Assembly (NCBI GenBank): GCA_031403155.1
Contig: JANNSX010000340.1
Span: 1-52,661, forward strand
Direction of reading: 5' to 3'
DNA length: 52,661 nt
Source of the DNA: JANNSX01 sp031403155
Lineage (GTDB): Bacteria; Pseudomonadota; Alphaproteobacteria; Rhizobiales; Hyphomicrobiaceae
In this document: in pieces, positions 32,110 to 39,494 of the stretch
How the letters are laid out: each line of letters starts with the position of its first letter
Numbering within the stretch: the first letter of the stretch is position 1
The notes under the pieces: generated by a model
Told to the model about the DNA's origin: nothing
Database searches by the model: none
Seen by the model: only the letters and a program-made list of their open reading frames with translations
Program-made: the position numbers and the translations under genes

Positions 32110-34132
32110 GTTCAGTCTCCTCATGTTTCAGTTCTGCGCCTAAGTAAGGTTGAGATTGGTCCCCTGAGCGGCGCCCAAGTCGTCCCAATTCAGAGGGGTC
32201 GCCGCTGTGGTCGCGTTCGTCCTCGAGTGTCATGGGAGACCTGCCGCCCGTCGACTTGTTGTCGGTTGGGCCAGCAGGCTCGCGCGACGGCTCCAGTTCG
32301 TGCCGTTCACGCTTGTGATCGAAGATAGTCGTGAACGTGCGCTCCAGCGCGGCATCGCGCACCTTACGAGCAGTTTCCCAGAAGGCGGAGATGTTGGCGA
32401 TGAGCTTGCGCTCCTGCGCCATCAGGGGATGATTCTGCGGTGTTGGATGGCGGTCCTTGCCGATCGCGTCGGCCAGCACCGCAAATGCACTCATCCAGGG
32501 CATGAAGGTCTCCGACCACAGGTAGCTCTTCATCCGCATAGGATGCAGCCACTGCATGGACAGCGACTGCCACGGGTTGGCGGCGGCCTTTATCCATGGG
32601 CTCATGAACGTGCGATACAATGCCTCGTTGAACTCCGAGACCTGCTGCACGCGCTCGAATGCCTGGCGCGGGTAGTCGAAGCGGAGATCCTCGACCTTGC
32701 GCGGCTCGAAGTGCACCGAGTACTGGTGTCGCTCGCAATCCGGATCGCCGGTCGGATTGTCAATTTTCATCTCGTAAAGGCCGGGCTGGAGCGCCTCGAT
32801 GTCAGCAAGGTTCTCGAGGATGGCGCGGTGCTCGAAGCGGGCGACGCTGGCCGAGACGAAGATGCCCAGATGCCCGACGTGCGGGTTGGTCAGATAGACA
32901 ATGCGCTGCCCCGCTTGTTTGAGGGCGTCGGTGCTCTTGTAGACGGCCGGGACCCACCCGAGCGCCTGGTGCGGCGGCGTGATGTTGTCGCCGTAGGAGG
33001 CGAAGATCACGAGCGGGTTCTTGATGTCGGTGAGATCGATGGTGCAGTGGTCGTCGATCCGCGCCTGCCCCTGCTCCAGCTTGTTGCCGACGATCAAGTC
33101 CTCGACGATCGAAACGATCTCCTCGCCGCTGAGACGATAAAAACCGTTCCACCAGCGCTCGAACTCGAGGAAGCGATCGGTCTCGGTGTCGATCCTGGTG
33201 AACAGGTTGGCGTACTTGTCCCAGAAGGCATTGCCTGGCTTGAGGCTCTCGAAATTCTGCACGAGCCAGGCGCCGTCGAAGCGGTCCTGGTTGAGATCGG
33301 CCAGGAAGTGGGCGAGCCAGACGCCGCCGACGAACCCGCCTATGACGCGGATCGGGTTCACGCCCGCCTCGCCGGCCCAGTAGGACAAGGGCGAGCCGTT
33401 CAGGACCACCGGCCCGACCAGACCCTGACAGTCTGCCGACAAAAGCGTCACGGCCCAGCCGGCTTGGCAGTTGCCATAGAGCACCTGGGGTTTGCCCCCG
33501 TGTCGGGCGGCAACGTCCTCGACAAAGCGACGCAGCGCGGCGAGCACGTCGGCGAGTGTCTGGTGAGGACAGGGTTCGGGGAAGAACACCACGAAATAGA
33601 CCGGATGGCCGGTATGCAGCGCGACGCCGACCTCGGACTCGCACTTGAAGCCGCCGAGACCGGGACCATGCCCGGCCCGTGGATCGAGCACGATCACCGG
33701 CGGCTTTGCCGGGTCGACGCAGTCGTCCCAGCAGTCCTCGCCGACCTCGGTGATACGCAGAAGCGCATAGTTCGCGGGACGCTCGAATTGTCGCGCGTCG
33801 AGGAGCATCTCATATTTGAAGTTGAGGACAGGCGGCAGTCCGGCGCGCTCGTGCTCGAGCATGTTGTTGGCGCGCTTCCTCAGTGTTTCGAAGAACAGGA
33901 TAGTCCGCTCCAGGACATCACGTTGATAGGCGAGGATATCAAATGGCGAAAGCGGCAGAGACTCTCGCGGAGTTGCAATCGCTGCATCACGCTCACGCTT
34001 TGCCATTTCGCTGGCCGCACTCGTTGACAGAGTGCTGGCCACCGCGCTCGGCTTGCGGCCTGGGAGCGTGATCGCTCGAGGGGTCTCGGACCGATTGGTT
34101 CCGATCGTTTGGCTTGCTTCCAGCATGGTCAT
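32084..34132 (-). CDS. DUF3141 alpha/beta-hydrolase-fold protein with Cys elbow
   Basis: A 682-residue cytosolic protein matching DUF3141. Its central hydrolase-like region holds VIVLDPRAGHGPGLGGFK, VYFVVFFPEPCPHQTLADV and the elbow VLYGNCQAGWA (Cys222 where serine hydrolases have Ser), a form shared with polyhydroxyalkanoate synthases that use Cys. A late NPHVGHLGIFVS could supply His and a DNITPP segment an Asp. It may act on acyl-CoA or hydroxyacyl chains, but this is not established. The N-terminal 50 residues and the last 80 are low-complexity. The gene is seven bases after the small membrane gene at 34139. Confidence 0.82.
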   Translation of the reverse strand: MTMLEASQTIGTNRSETPRAITLPGRKPSAVASTLSTSAASEMAKRERDAAIATPRESLPLSPFDILAYQRDVLERTILFFETLRKRANNMLEHERAGLPPVLNFKYEMLLDARQFERPANYALLRITEVGEDCWDDCVDPAKPPVIVLDPRAGHGPGLGGFKCESEVGVALHTGHPVYFVVFFPEPCPHQTLADVLAALRRFVEDVAARHGGKPQVLYGNCQAGWAVTLLSADCQGLVGPVVLNGSPLSYWAGEAGVNPIRVIGGFVGGVWLAHFLADLNQDRFDGAWLVQNFESLKPGNAFWDKYANLFTRIDTETDRFLEFERWWNGFYRLSGEEIVSIVEDLIVGNKLEQGQARIDDHCTIDLTDIKNPLVIFASYGDNITPPHQALGWVPAVYKSTDALKQAGQRIVYLTNPHVGHLGIFVSASVARFEHRAILENLADIEALQPGLYEMKIDNPTGDPDCERHQYSVHFEPRKVEDLRFDYPRQAFERVQQVSEFNEALYRTFMSPWIKAAANPWQSLSMQWLHPMRMKSYLWSETFMPWMSAFAVLADAIGKDRHPTPQNHPLMAQERKLIANISAFWETARKVRDAALERTFTTIFDHKRERHELEPSREPAGPTDNKSTGGRSPMTLEDERDHSGDPSELGRLGRRSGDQSQPYLGAELKHEETEHAGYQGHE

Positions 34133-34138
34133 TTGTCC

Positions 34139-34435
34139 TCAGCCACGTCGTGCAGCGAAGAAGTTGAAGAGACAGCCGAGCACGATTGCGGTCCACCAGC
34201 CATAGACCTGCGTCCAGACGAGGCCGAGCACGACCCCGCGCAGCGTCAACCACTCGAAACCCGGAAAGAACTGCAGCCAAGGCCGGTGCATGTCTGCATC
34301 AGGCACGATGAGCCCCAGCAGAATGCAGCCGAGGAAGCTAATGGCGAAGAACGAGCCGAGACTGAGGCCCAACGGTGTGATCGGGACGTGCAGGTGCTCG
34401 GGAGCTGATGCTTTGGCTATGTGTCCGATCGTCAT
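34139..34435 (-). CDS. Small two-helix membrane protein
   Basis: A 98-residue protein with helices near residues 22-45 (LGLSLGSFFAISFLGCILLGLIVP) and 65-92 (LRGVVLGLVWTQVYGWWTAIVLGCLFNFF). The start at 34435 has AAGGTGA upstream; longer frames read into non-coding DNA. It precedes the DUF3141 gene by seven bases and is presumably co-transcribed with it. No family is recognised with confidence. It may anchor its soluble partner at the membrane. Confidence 0.65.
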   Translation of the reverse strand: MTIGHIAKASAPEHLHVPITPLGLSLGSFFAISFLGCILLGLIVPDADMHRPWLQFFPGFEWLTLRGVVLGLVWTQVYGWWTAIVLGCLFNFFAARRG

Positions 34436-34660
34436 GACGTCACCTTGGAAAGCTATGATGTACCCACGCTCGGTTCGCGTGCTGCCTGGGGTTGGCTGAA
34501 GGCGCGGCCACCACCGATCCCTGAGGCTCGGGATGATCTTCAGATGAAGTTTCGGGCTTGCCGCTTTGGCTCGTCCTCGAGCAGCATGGACACTGTCGTC
34601 GTGGATCAATCCTCGCACCGCCAACAGCGGCACGCATCGAGGCGCGAGACGACGCGCCGC

Positions 34661-35272
34661 TCAGCCACGAGAACGAGGCGGATGGAAAAGCGATTCACTG
34701 ACGCGGCGCTCCATCACGGAGTGGGCCGCCGGGTCGTATGTGACCGACTCTGGGTACAGCATTAGAAAGGGACATGCCGGCAGAGCCGCAGCACAGCTGG
34801 CGCCACTGCACGCAGCCGGCGAATGGAGGCACCCGCGCGGCTCGTTGTCGGTGCAGGGGAGAGCATGGTCACTTGTCGCGGAAATCTCGAACACGACATT
34901 CGGAAGGCACGCCGCACGCTTGGTTGCGCCGTGAGTAGCTTGCGACACGACGAGGGCGCTGCCACTGTGCCCGCATGATCCCGATCCGCAAGTCATCCCT
35001 AAGCCGTAGCTTGAATTGGCGCAACAGCCGCTCTGACCGCAGCAGCAAGAGGAAGAGACGAGCGCCGGTGCGGGAACTGCGATCACCTGCACTCCCTTGT
35101 CAACGTTACCCGAACTCGTCCGATCAACCAAAGTGTCAACAGCGGCGACTGCCATGAGTGCAGTCGTGTCGTGGCCATGTCCCGGGTGTGCTGCTGGGGG
35201 GAAGGCCAACAGCAAGCTGAGCACTGCTGCGATCAGCAACCGCAAGCCAGACCCTATGACCCGAGTGCACAC
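34661..35272 (-). CDS. Cys-rich exported protein
   Basis: A 203-residue protein with a clear signal peptide (residues about 7-29, GSGLRLLIAAVLSLLLAFPPAAH) and then HGHD. The mature part carries dense cysteines: SCCCGQSGCCANSSYGLGMTCGSGSCGHSG, later CLPN, PCTDN, RGCLHSPAACSGASC and LPACP. Such content could bind metal or form many disulfides in the periplasm. No known family is recognised. It starts with GTG (35272) after a GAGG site. Its location at the end of the metal island fits a metal role, which is inference. Confidence 0.6.
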   Translation of the reverse strand: MCTRVIGSGLRLLIAAVLSLLLAFPPAAHPGHGHDTTALMAVAAVDTLVDRTSSGNVDKGVQVIAVPAPALVSSSCCCGQSGCCANSSYGLGMTCGSGSCGHSGSALVVSQATHGATKRAACLPNVVFEISATSDHALPCTDNEPRGCLHSPAACSGASCAAALPACPFLMLYPESVTYDPAAHSVMERRVSESLFHPPRSRG

Positions 35273-35367
35273 GTCTGAATGTCCTCAACCGTCCGTTGGG
35301 CAGCACAAACCACGGCATACTCCCCTTGTGGACCGAGCATCGAACGACATCCTTGATCCTGGTCAAC

Positions 35368-35538
35368 TCAAACATCTTGGCGCGGGCGCAGTCGCGCAAT
35401 ATTGCAAGACCGGAGCGCCTCGCCAGACTCTTTCCATGCATCCTCGTCCTCCGATTCCGATAGTGCGATGTTGGAAAGCACGTCGCGGATGATGCAGCGG
35501 CGCGGTCCGAACGCCAGGAGATTGAGCAACGTTGCCAC
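35368..35538 (-). CDS. Possible small protein (56 aa), uncertain
   Basis: A GTG-started frame reading MATLLNLLAFGPRRCIIRD, then VLSNIALSESEDEDAWKESGEALRS and a short basic end. The mix of hydrophobic and acidic segments is more protein-like than its overlapping frames, but there is no good ribosome site and no known family. The same frame is open upstream of the GTG without an ATG, so it may be the 3' end of a decayed gene rather than a working one. Confidence 0.3.
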   Translation of the reverse strand: MATLLNLLAFGPRRCIIRDVLSNIALSESEDEDAWKESGEALRSCNIARLRPRQDV

Positions 35539-36169
35539 GGTTGAGCCATCGCACGACGAACTAGGTCGCCTGAGCGCGGCTATTGAATATGTCGAAGAAC
35601 TAACTATGTGGCCCGCAGTCCATAGCGGCGCTTCTTGGCGGGTCGGTACGATGGTCTGGTGTTGGATCCGCAGAGGGCACCGCGGTCGGCGAGGTCTCCT
35701 CGGCGGAAGCCTACACGAGTGGGTGGCGGACCAGAGCGATTCGCCAAGTCGATGTCATTGCATCGCGTTGCGCCCCAATCCTTGCGGCCCAAGCTCTCAC
35801 ATCCACCTAACGAGGGCGAGCAGTTCCACGTCGCTTCCCTCGCCCGCCGTATCCGCTTCCTCTATGAGGTCGAGATCGCCGAGTGCGATCATAACCTCGC
35901 GAACGACTTCTGTTCAAGGCCCGAGGAGCTGACAAAATGTGGTCCGCTTCGCACTTCCGGCTGACGACTGGATCGGGTCACAGGCGCTTGCGGCGCCAAG
36001 TCCGGATTCCGACAACATCAGACAGGTTCGAATTGAGTCATATGGGGGCAAAAGACATCCTGGGGCACTCTCATCCCGCCCAGGCTATTGCCTGCCGTCT
36101 TCAACGCTCCTTGGGGCCCTCTTGGCCCCTTCCGACACCTTGCTCTCTCGTCATCTCCTTGCCGGCGAC
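35539..36169. other. Gene-poor stretch
   Basis: No convincing coding sequence or RNA gene. Open frames on the plus strand around 35937-36190 are Ser/Pro/Arg-rich and unlike any family I know. The stretch leads into the palindrome cluster at 36170. Confidence 0.4.
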
Positions 36170-36655
36170 TTCGGACGCGTGTCCGGATAGCCCCACTGGA
36201 CTATCGGACGCGTGTTTCGAAAAGCGGGCCAGCTTCTCGCATTCTGCCGAGGGGGGTGTCGGAGCTCAGCCGCCCGCTTCGTGCAAGGCCCATGGCCGCC
36301 GCACGAAGCGGCTAGCGGCGTGCGTCCTGCGTAGCAGGCCGACGAAAACGCCGACAGCCAAGCGACCGGACAACCAAGGAGGCCGTATTCGGCCGACTAT
36401 GGTTTCCGAGGAGCGCGGCCGCCAGCCCCGCACAATTGACTCGATGTAGTCATCGAGATTGCGGGGTGGCGGCGTTTTCGTCGGGCTGTAAGCCCGACAC
36501 CCCCCGAGGCGCATTTTGTTGACAAGCAAGGCTTTCTTGCTTGTCGTATACAAAACGACCCCTGCTGTCCTACAACAGGGGTCTCGTCAGGGGTTCGCGA
36601 GAATTTTTCTATCGGACATGCTCCGAAAAGGCACGACTTCGGATGTGTCCGATAG
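36170..36655. repeat. Cluster of nested and tandem palindromes without a gene
   Basis: At least seven inverted repeats are packed into 486 bases. Outer arms 36251-36262 and 36494-36505 (12 bp, GGGGGGTGTCGG) enclose a perfect 10-bp pair (36275-36284/36301-36310), a perfect 15-bp pair (36339-36353/36470-36484) and a 7-bp stem with a TAGT loop (36440-36446/36451-36457). Downstream are a 10-bp pair (36521-36530/36536-36545), an 8-bp pair (36557-36564/36576-36583), and a 10+5-bp hairpin (36609-36655) with CTATCGGACA arms. A related CTATCGGACG hairpin lies at 36170-36221, so similar hairpins bound both ends. It could be a large structured RNA, a transfer or recombination site, or a non-autonomous element. 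Confidence 0.75.
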
Positions 36656-36769
36656 TCACCAGGCGACTCCGAGATCCAGTAGATTTCCGGCCCAGAACGC
36701 ACGGGTTGCGCAACGGCGGCGACCCAGGCCAACTAGCGGCCCGACTCAAGGAGTAGGATACTGCAACTA

Positions 36770-37603
36770 GGCTGCGTACTCATAAAGGATTCCCAAATCA
36801 GATGAAACGTGATTCAAGCTGCCGAAAGGAGATTGGATCATGGGGCGCTACGAGCTGACGGACTTCGAGTGGCGAGTGATCAAGCCGTTGCTGCCGAACA
36901 AGCCGCGTGGGGTGCCGCGCGTCGACGACCAGCGCGTGTTGAACGGCATCTTCTGGATCTTGCGCACCGGCTCGCCGTGGCGCGATCTGCCCGAGCGCTA
37001 CGGGCCATACACGACGGTCTACAACCGCTTCAATCGCTGGCGCAAAGCCGGCATCTGGGACAAGCTCATGGACGCCGTCATCAAGGCGCACGACGGCAAG
37101 GTGCAGATGATCGACTCGAGCACCGTCAGGGTTCACAGCCAAGCCGCCGCCCAAAAAAACAGACTGGAAACGCTTGTATCGGTCGGAGTCGTGGAGGACT
37201 GACGACCAAGATTCACCTGCGCGTCGTCGGCAATGGTTTGCCGGTGCAGGTCGAGCTGTCGGAAGGCCAGGCCCACGACGCGCCGATGGCCGAGCTCTTG
37301 CTCAACGATCTGCCGGCGGGCGCACATGTGCTGGCCGACAGAGGCTACGACGCCGACTGGATCCGGGAGGTGATCGAGGACCAGGACTGCACGCCTCATA
37401 TTCCGCCACGCTCCAATCGCGTGGACGAGATCAAATACAGCAAGCGGCGCTACAAGCAGCGAAACCTCATCGAGCGCTGCTTCAACAAGCTCAAGCAGTT
37501 CCGCCACATCGCCATGCGTTTCGACCGCAGCGCGTTGAACTATCTCGCCATGATCAAGCTCGCCTCGACACGCCTATGGCTTCGAGTTTATGAGTCCGCA
37601 GCC
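36770..37603 (+). mobile_element. Intact IS5-family (IS427-like) insertion sequence
   Basis: The element is 834 bp with 17-bp imperfect terminal repeats: GGCTGCGTACTCATAAA at 36770-36786 and its counterpart TTTATGAGTCCGCAGCC at 37587-37603 (one mismatch). It is flanked by TA on both sides within CTAG, matching the short target duplication of IS427-type elements. It holds one transposase split into two frames by a slippery site. Ends, target and the DDE residues all look intact, so it may be active or recently inserted. It lies 115 bases from the palindrome cluster. Confidence 0.92.
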
Positions 37604-37606
37604 TAG
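36840..37606 (+). CDS. IS5-family transposase, made by -1 frameshifting
   Basis: The first frame (36840-37202, 120 aa) holds the N-terminal helix-turn-helix-like part (YELTDFEWRVIKPLLP) and the first catalytic Asp (MIDSSTVRVHSQ). Near its end A_AAA_AAC (37154-37160) is a canonical -1 slippery heptamer. Slippage joins the second frame, which continues GRSRGGLTTKIH, then ADRGYDAD (second Asp) and RNLIERCFNKLKQFR (Glu), completing the DDE triad. The stop TAG (37604-37606) is formed by the flanking target bases, not by the element itself. Without slippage a short OrfA product is made, which in related elements may regulate transposition. Confidence 0.9.
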
Positions 37607-37874
37607 CTTATGCTCGTAACGGGTGTCGACTGGGTCAGCTCGATACGGCCAAAAGTGGATGACAGGCGCTGTCCGCGACCAGAAGTCGACTGGCAACTAA
37701 CCCATTGAGAAGCCTTAGTAATAATGTCGCGAAACAGATATTGTGCGCAATACGATCATCACGGCGTATCGACTCTCCGCTGCCGCGCATCCTTAGTGGC
37801 TCAATTCTTATAAGTTCTTCCCTGCTGAGTATTAGTACTCTTAGTATAGTAAATGCATATTATTATAATGTAGG
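37604..37874. other. AT-richer intergenic DNA after the IS
   Basis: No gene is seen. A GTCGACTGG motif occurs twice (about 37626 and 37686). AT content is high around 37800-37870 compared with the rest of the window, next to the iteron-like array, as is common near replication origins. Confidence 0.35.
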
Positions 37875-37950
37875 ACCGGCAGATTTTGCCGAACATGACC
37901 GGCAAGCCTTGCCGATCCAGACCGGCAAAATTTGCCGGTCAGACCCGGCA
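37875..37950. repeat. Iteron-like array of CGGCA-N4-TGCCG palindromes
   Basis: Three units of a 17-19-base palindrome start at 37875, 37898 and 37921 (period 23), each ACCGGCA-N4-TTGCCG. The third is a perfect 19-base palindrome, and a half unit CCCGGCA follows at about 37943. The array directly follows the stop of a winged-helix protein and is preceded by AT-rich DNA. This layout resembles iterons of plasmid or element replication origins bound by an initiator. On the minus strand it also reads as an in-frame continuation of that protein beyond its TGA. Confidence 0.8.
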
Positions 37951-37954
37951 GTGG

Positions 37955-38338
37955 TCAGCGGCGCTTCACGGTCAAATGCAAGCGATAGATGTTTGTCTTG
38001 CCGAGCCCGCGCTGCTTCACCTCGAGCAATCCGTGCAATTCCAGTTCCTTGAGATAGCTTCTAATACTGCGCTCCCCTGCTCCCATCTCCTCGGAAAGCT
38101 TCTGCTGGCCAGGAAAGCAGGCATCGTCGCTCCACGCGTATTTCAGCAACATGGCGTAGACGAGCTTGGCTCCGACCGAGAGGCGCTTATCGATGAGGAC
38201 TACGTTGGGGACTTGGGTAAAGCCATGGCGTGTGACCGGGTCCGCACCGACGATTTCAATGTTGCGTTGCGTGTTAGCTAGCTTGGCAGCGATATGTTCC
38301 ATGGCGAGGAGTGCTATCATTGTAGCGCCCAATTCCAT
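37955..38338 (-). CDS. Winged-helix protein, replication-initiator-like (HTH_36 type)
   Basis: A 127-residue protein with a winged-helix domain: VPNVVLIDKRLSVGAKLVYAMLLKYAW, CFPGQQKLSEEMGAGERSIRSYLKELELHGLLEVKQRGLGKTNIYRLHL. This matches the HTH_36 type seen in plasmid- and phage-encoded replication or regulatory proteins. The ATG at 38338 is chosen; TTG at 38356 or later ATGs are possible. After the TGA the same frame stays open for 38 codons (to 37841), reading through the palindromic repeats as TGKFCRSG..., AGHVRQNLPV. That suggests the ancestral protein had a repeat tail, or that the repeats entered the gene's end. Confidence 0.72.
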   Translation of the reverse strand: MELGATMIALLAMEHIAAKLANTQRNIEIVGADPVTRHGFTQVPNVVLIDKRLSVGAKLVYAMLLKYAWSDDACFPGQQKLSEEMGAGERSIRSYLKELELHGLLEVKQRGLGKTNIYRLHLTVKRR

Positions 38339-38370
38339 CCCCGCTTCGGTTATCAACAGGGGGAGACTAG

Positions 38371-39051
38371 CTAGCTCGCCGTTGGCCCGTCCTCGGGTCG
38401 TCGTGCGTGTGGGCTGCCAAGGAGCGGCGTCAGCATTTGCTGCAATCCGCGCACCAGGAAGTTGGTTTCTTTGTCGCGTTCTAGCAAGGCAGCGATCTGC
38501 TCGTCCTTGGTCGCGATTTGGCTCTTCAGGAACTTGTTGTCGTCATGCAATCGTTCTAGCTCGGCTTCGCGATGGGCGGCCAACAGCGACAAGTGTGGCT
38601 GCCCCACCGCGACCGGCCGCGACAGGTCTGACGGAGTTGTCGCCGACCGTCGTCCCATGTCGCTTGGGTTTTCGGCCGGATAAGCAGCGAAAAGACCCTG
38701 CGTCTCATCGCGACGCGTCGCGTCCTGTCGGTCCATGTCGAGCGATGGTTCTTGCGGTGGACGGACAGCGTCCGGCCGCGACAAGCCGCGACCTGTCGTT
38801 GCCGGTTGCAGGGCGACCAGCTCGGCAATCTGGGCGAGGTGGCGGATAACGGACTGGGGTGTGACGAGGTATTTGTCGCCGAGGGCTGTCGCAACCTTCC
38901 GAGCATCGAGATGACCCGAGGCAGAGTAGCGTTGCAGAGTGCGGTATGTCCGGGGGTGACCGGCGCCGGCGTAGCGCTCGGCCACCCGCTCAATGGAAAG
39001 GCTGAATTCGGTGTCGGGGTCTGTCGCGGCCGGCCGCGGCTCGTCGGGCAT
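38371..39051 (-). CDS. DNA-binding-like coiled-coil protein with repeat region
   Basis: A 226-residue protein. Residues about 15-80 look like a small helical DNA-binding domain (LSIERVAERYAGAGHPRTYRTLQRYSASGHLDARKV). The middle contains related peptides (ATTGRGLSRPDAVRPP and ATTPSDLSRPVAVGQP) coded by CGCGAC-rich DNA repeats. The last part is a coiled coil (ELERLHDDNKFLKSQIATKDEQIAALLERDKE). This layout suggests a plasmid partition or regulatory protein, but no family is recognised. TATACT stands only six bases before the ATG (39058-39063), implying a leaderless message. It is next to the winged-helix gene and the tRNA. Confidence 0.6.
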   Translation of the reverse strand: MPDEPRPAATDPDTEFSLSIERVAERYAGAGHPRTYRTLQRYSASGHLDARKVATALGDKYLVTPQSVIRHLAQIAELVALQPATTGRGLSRPDAVRPPQEPSLDMDRQDATRRDETQGLFAAYPAENPSDMGRRSATTPSDLSRPVAVGQPHLSLLAAHREAELERLHDDNKFLKSQIATKDEQIAALLERDKETNFLVRGLQQMLTPLLGSPHARRPEDGPTAS

Positions 39052-39238
39052 GGCTGGAGTATAGCAAAGGCCGACCACGCCCGGCCTCGGTTATCCCCAA
39101 GTCCTAAGGCGCAGCCCGTGTTTCGAGAGCAAATGTCGGAACGCAATGACGCGCTCAAGCACCATAAATTCTGCTACCCATGCGCTACCCACGGTCATTC
39201 TTTATTCAGATTAATTTAACTTAAGTACTTGATTTCAT

Positions 39239-39315
39239 TGGCGCGCCGGGAAGGATTCGAACCCACGACCCCCAGATTCGTAGTCTGGTGCTCTATCCAA
39301 CTGAGCTACCGGCGC
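39239..39315 (-). tRNA. tRNA-Arg(ACG)
   Basis: A 77-base cloverleaf on the minus strand. The acceptor stem GCGCCGG pairs with CCGGCGC, the anticodon loop CTACGAA gives ACG (Arg, reading CGN through inosine), the T-loop is TTCGAAT, and CCA is encoded (39239-39241). One weak pair is seen in the T-stem. Its 3' end faces the accessory DNA at lower coordinates, the usual orientation when an element integrates at a tRNA 3' end. Confidence 0.95.
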
Positions 39316-39343
39316 CCGGTGCGGGCCCTGATGCGCGCACGCT

Positions 39344-39370
39344 CAGGGGTCGGCCATCGGCCGGCCCCTG
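39344..39370. terminator. Strong hairpin between histidine kinase and tRNA
   Basis: Arms CAGGGGTCGGCC and GGCCGGCCCCTG pair with one mismatch around an ATC loop. It lies downstream of the histidine-kinase stop and just before the tRNA 5' end. No T-tract is present, so it is a candidate transcription end or processing hairpin only. Confidence 0.4.
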
Positions 39371-39494
39371 ATCGGAGCGGCACATCTAATGGGTCGGCGG
39401 GGCTAAGGCAAGGGCTGTCGTGAAATCGCGCGGGCCCGGCGGCGGCTCGGGACGCCATCCGGCGCGGTCATCGCGCGCCCGGTTCAGCCGGACA

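Noticed and set aside
32207..34027. 606-aa open frame on the plus strand
   Set aside because: It is antisense to the DUF3141 gene, whose translation is clearly the real one.
35937..36190. Possible recombinase fragment near the palindrome cluster (LGHSHP-like peptide)
   Set aside because: A short chance resemblance only; no catalytic motifs of tyrosine recombinases follow in any frame.
37875..37950. CRISPR array
   Set aside because: The repeats are short palindromes with a 23-base period and no unique spacers of usual length, and there are no cas genes.
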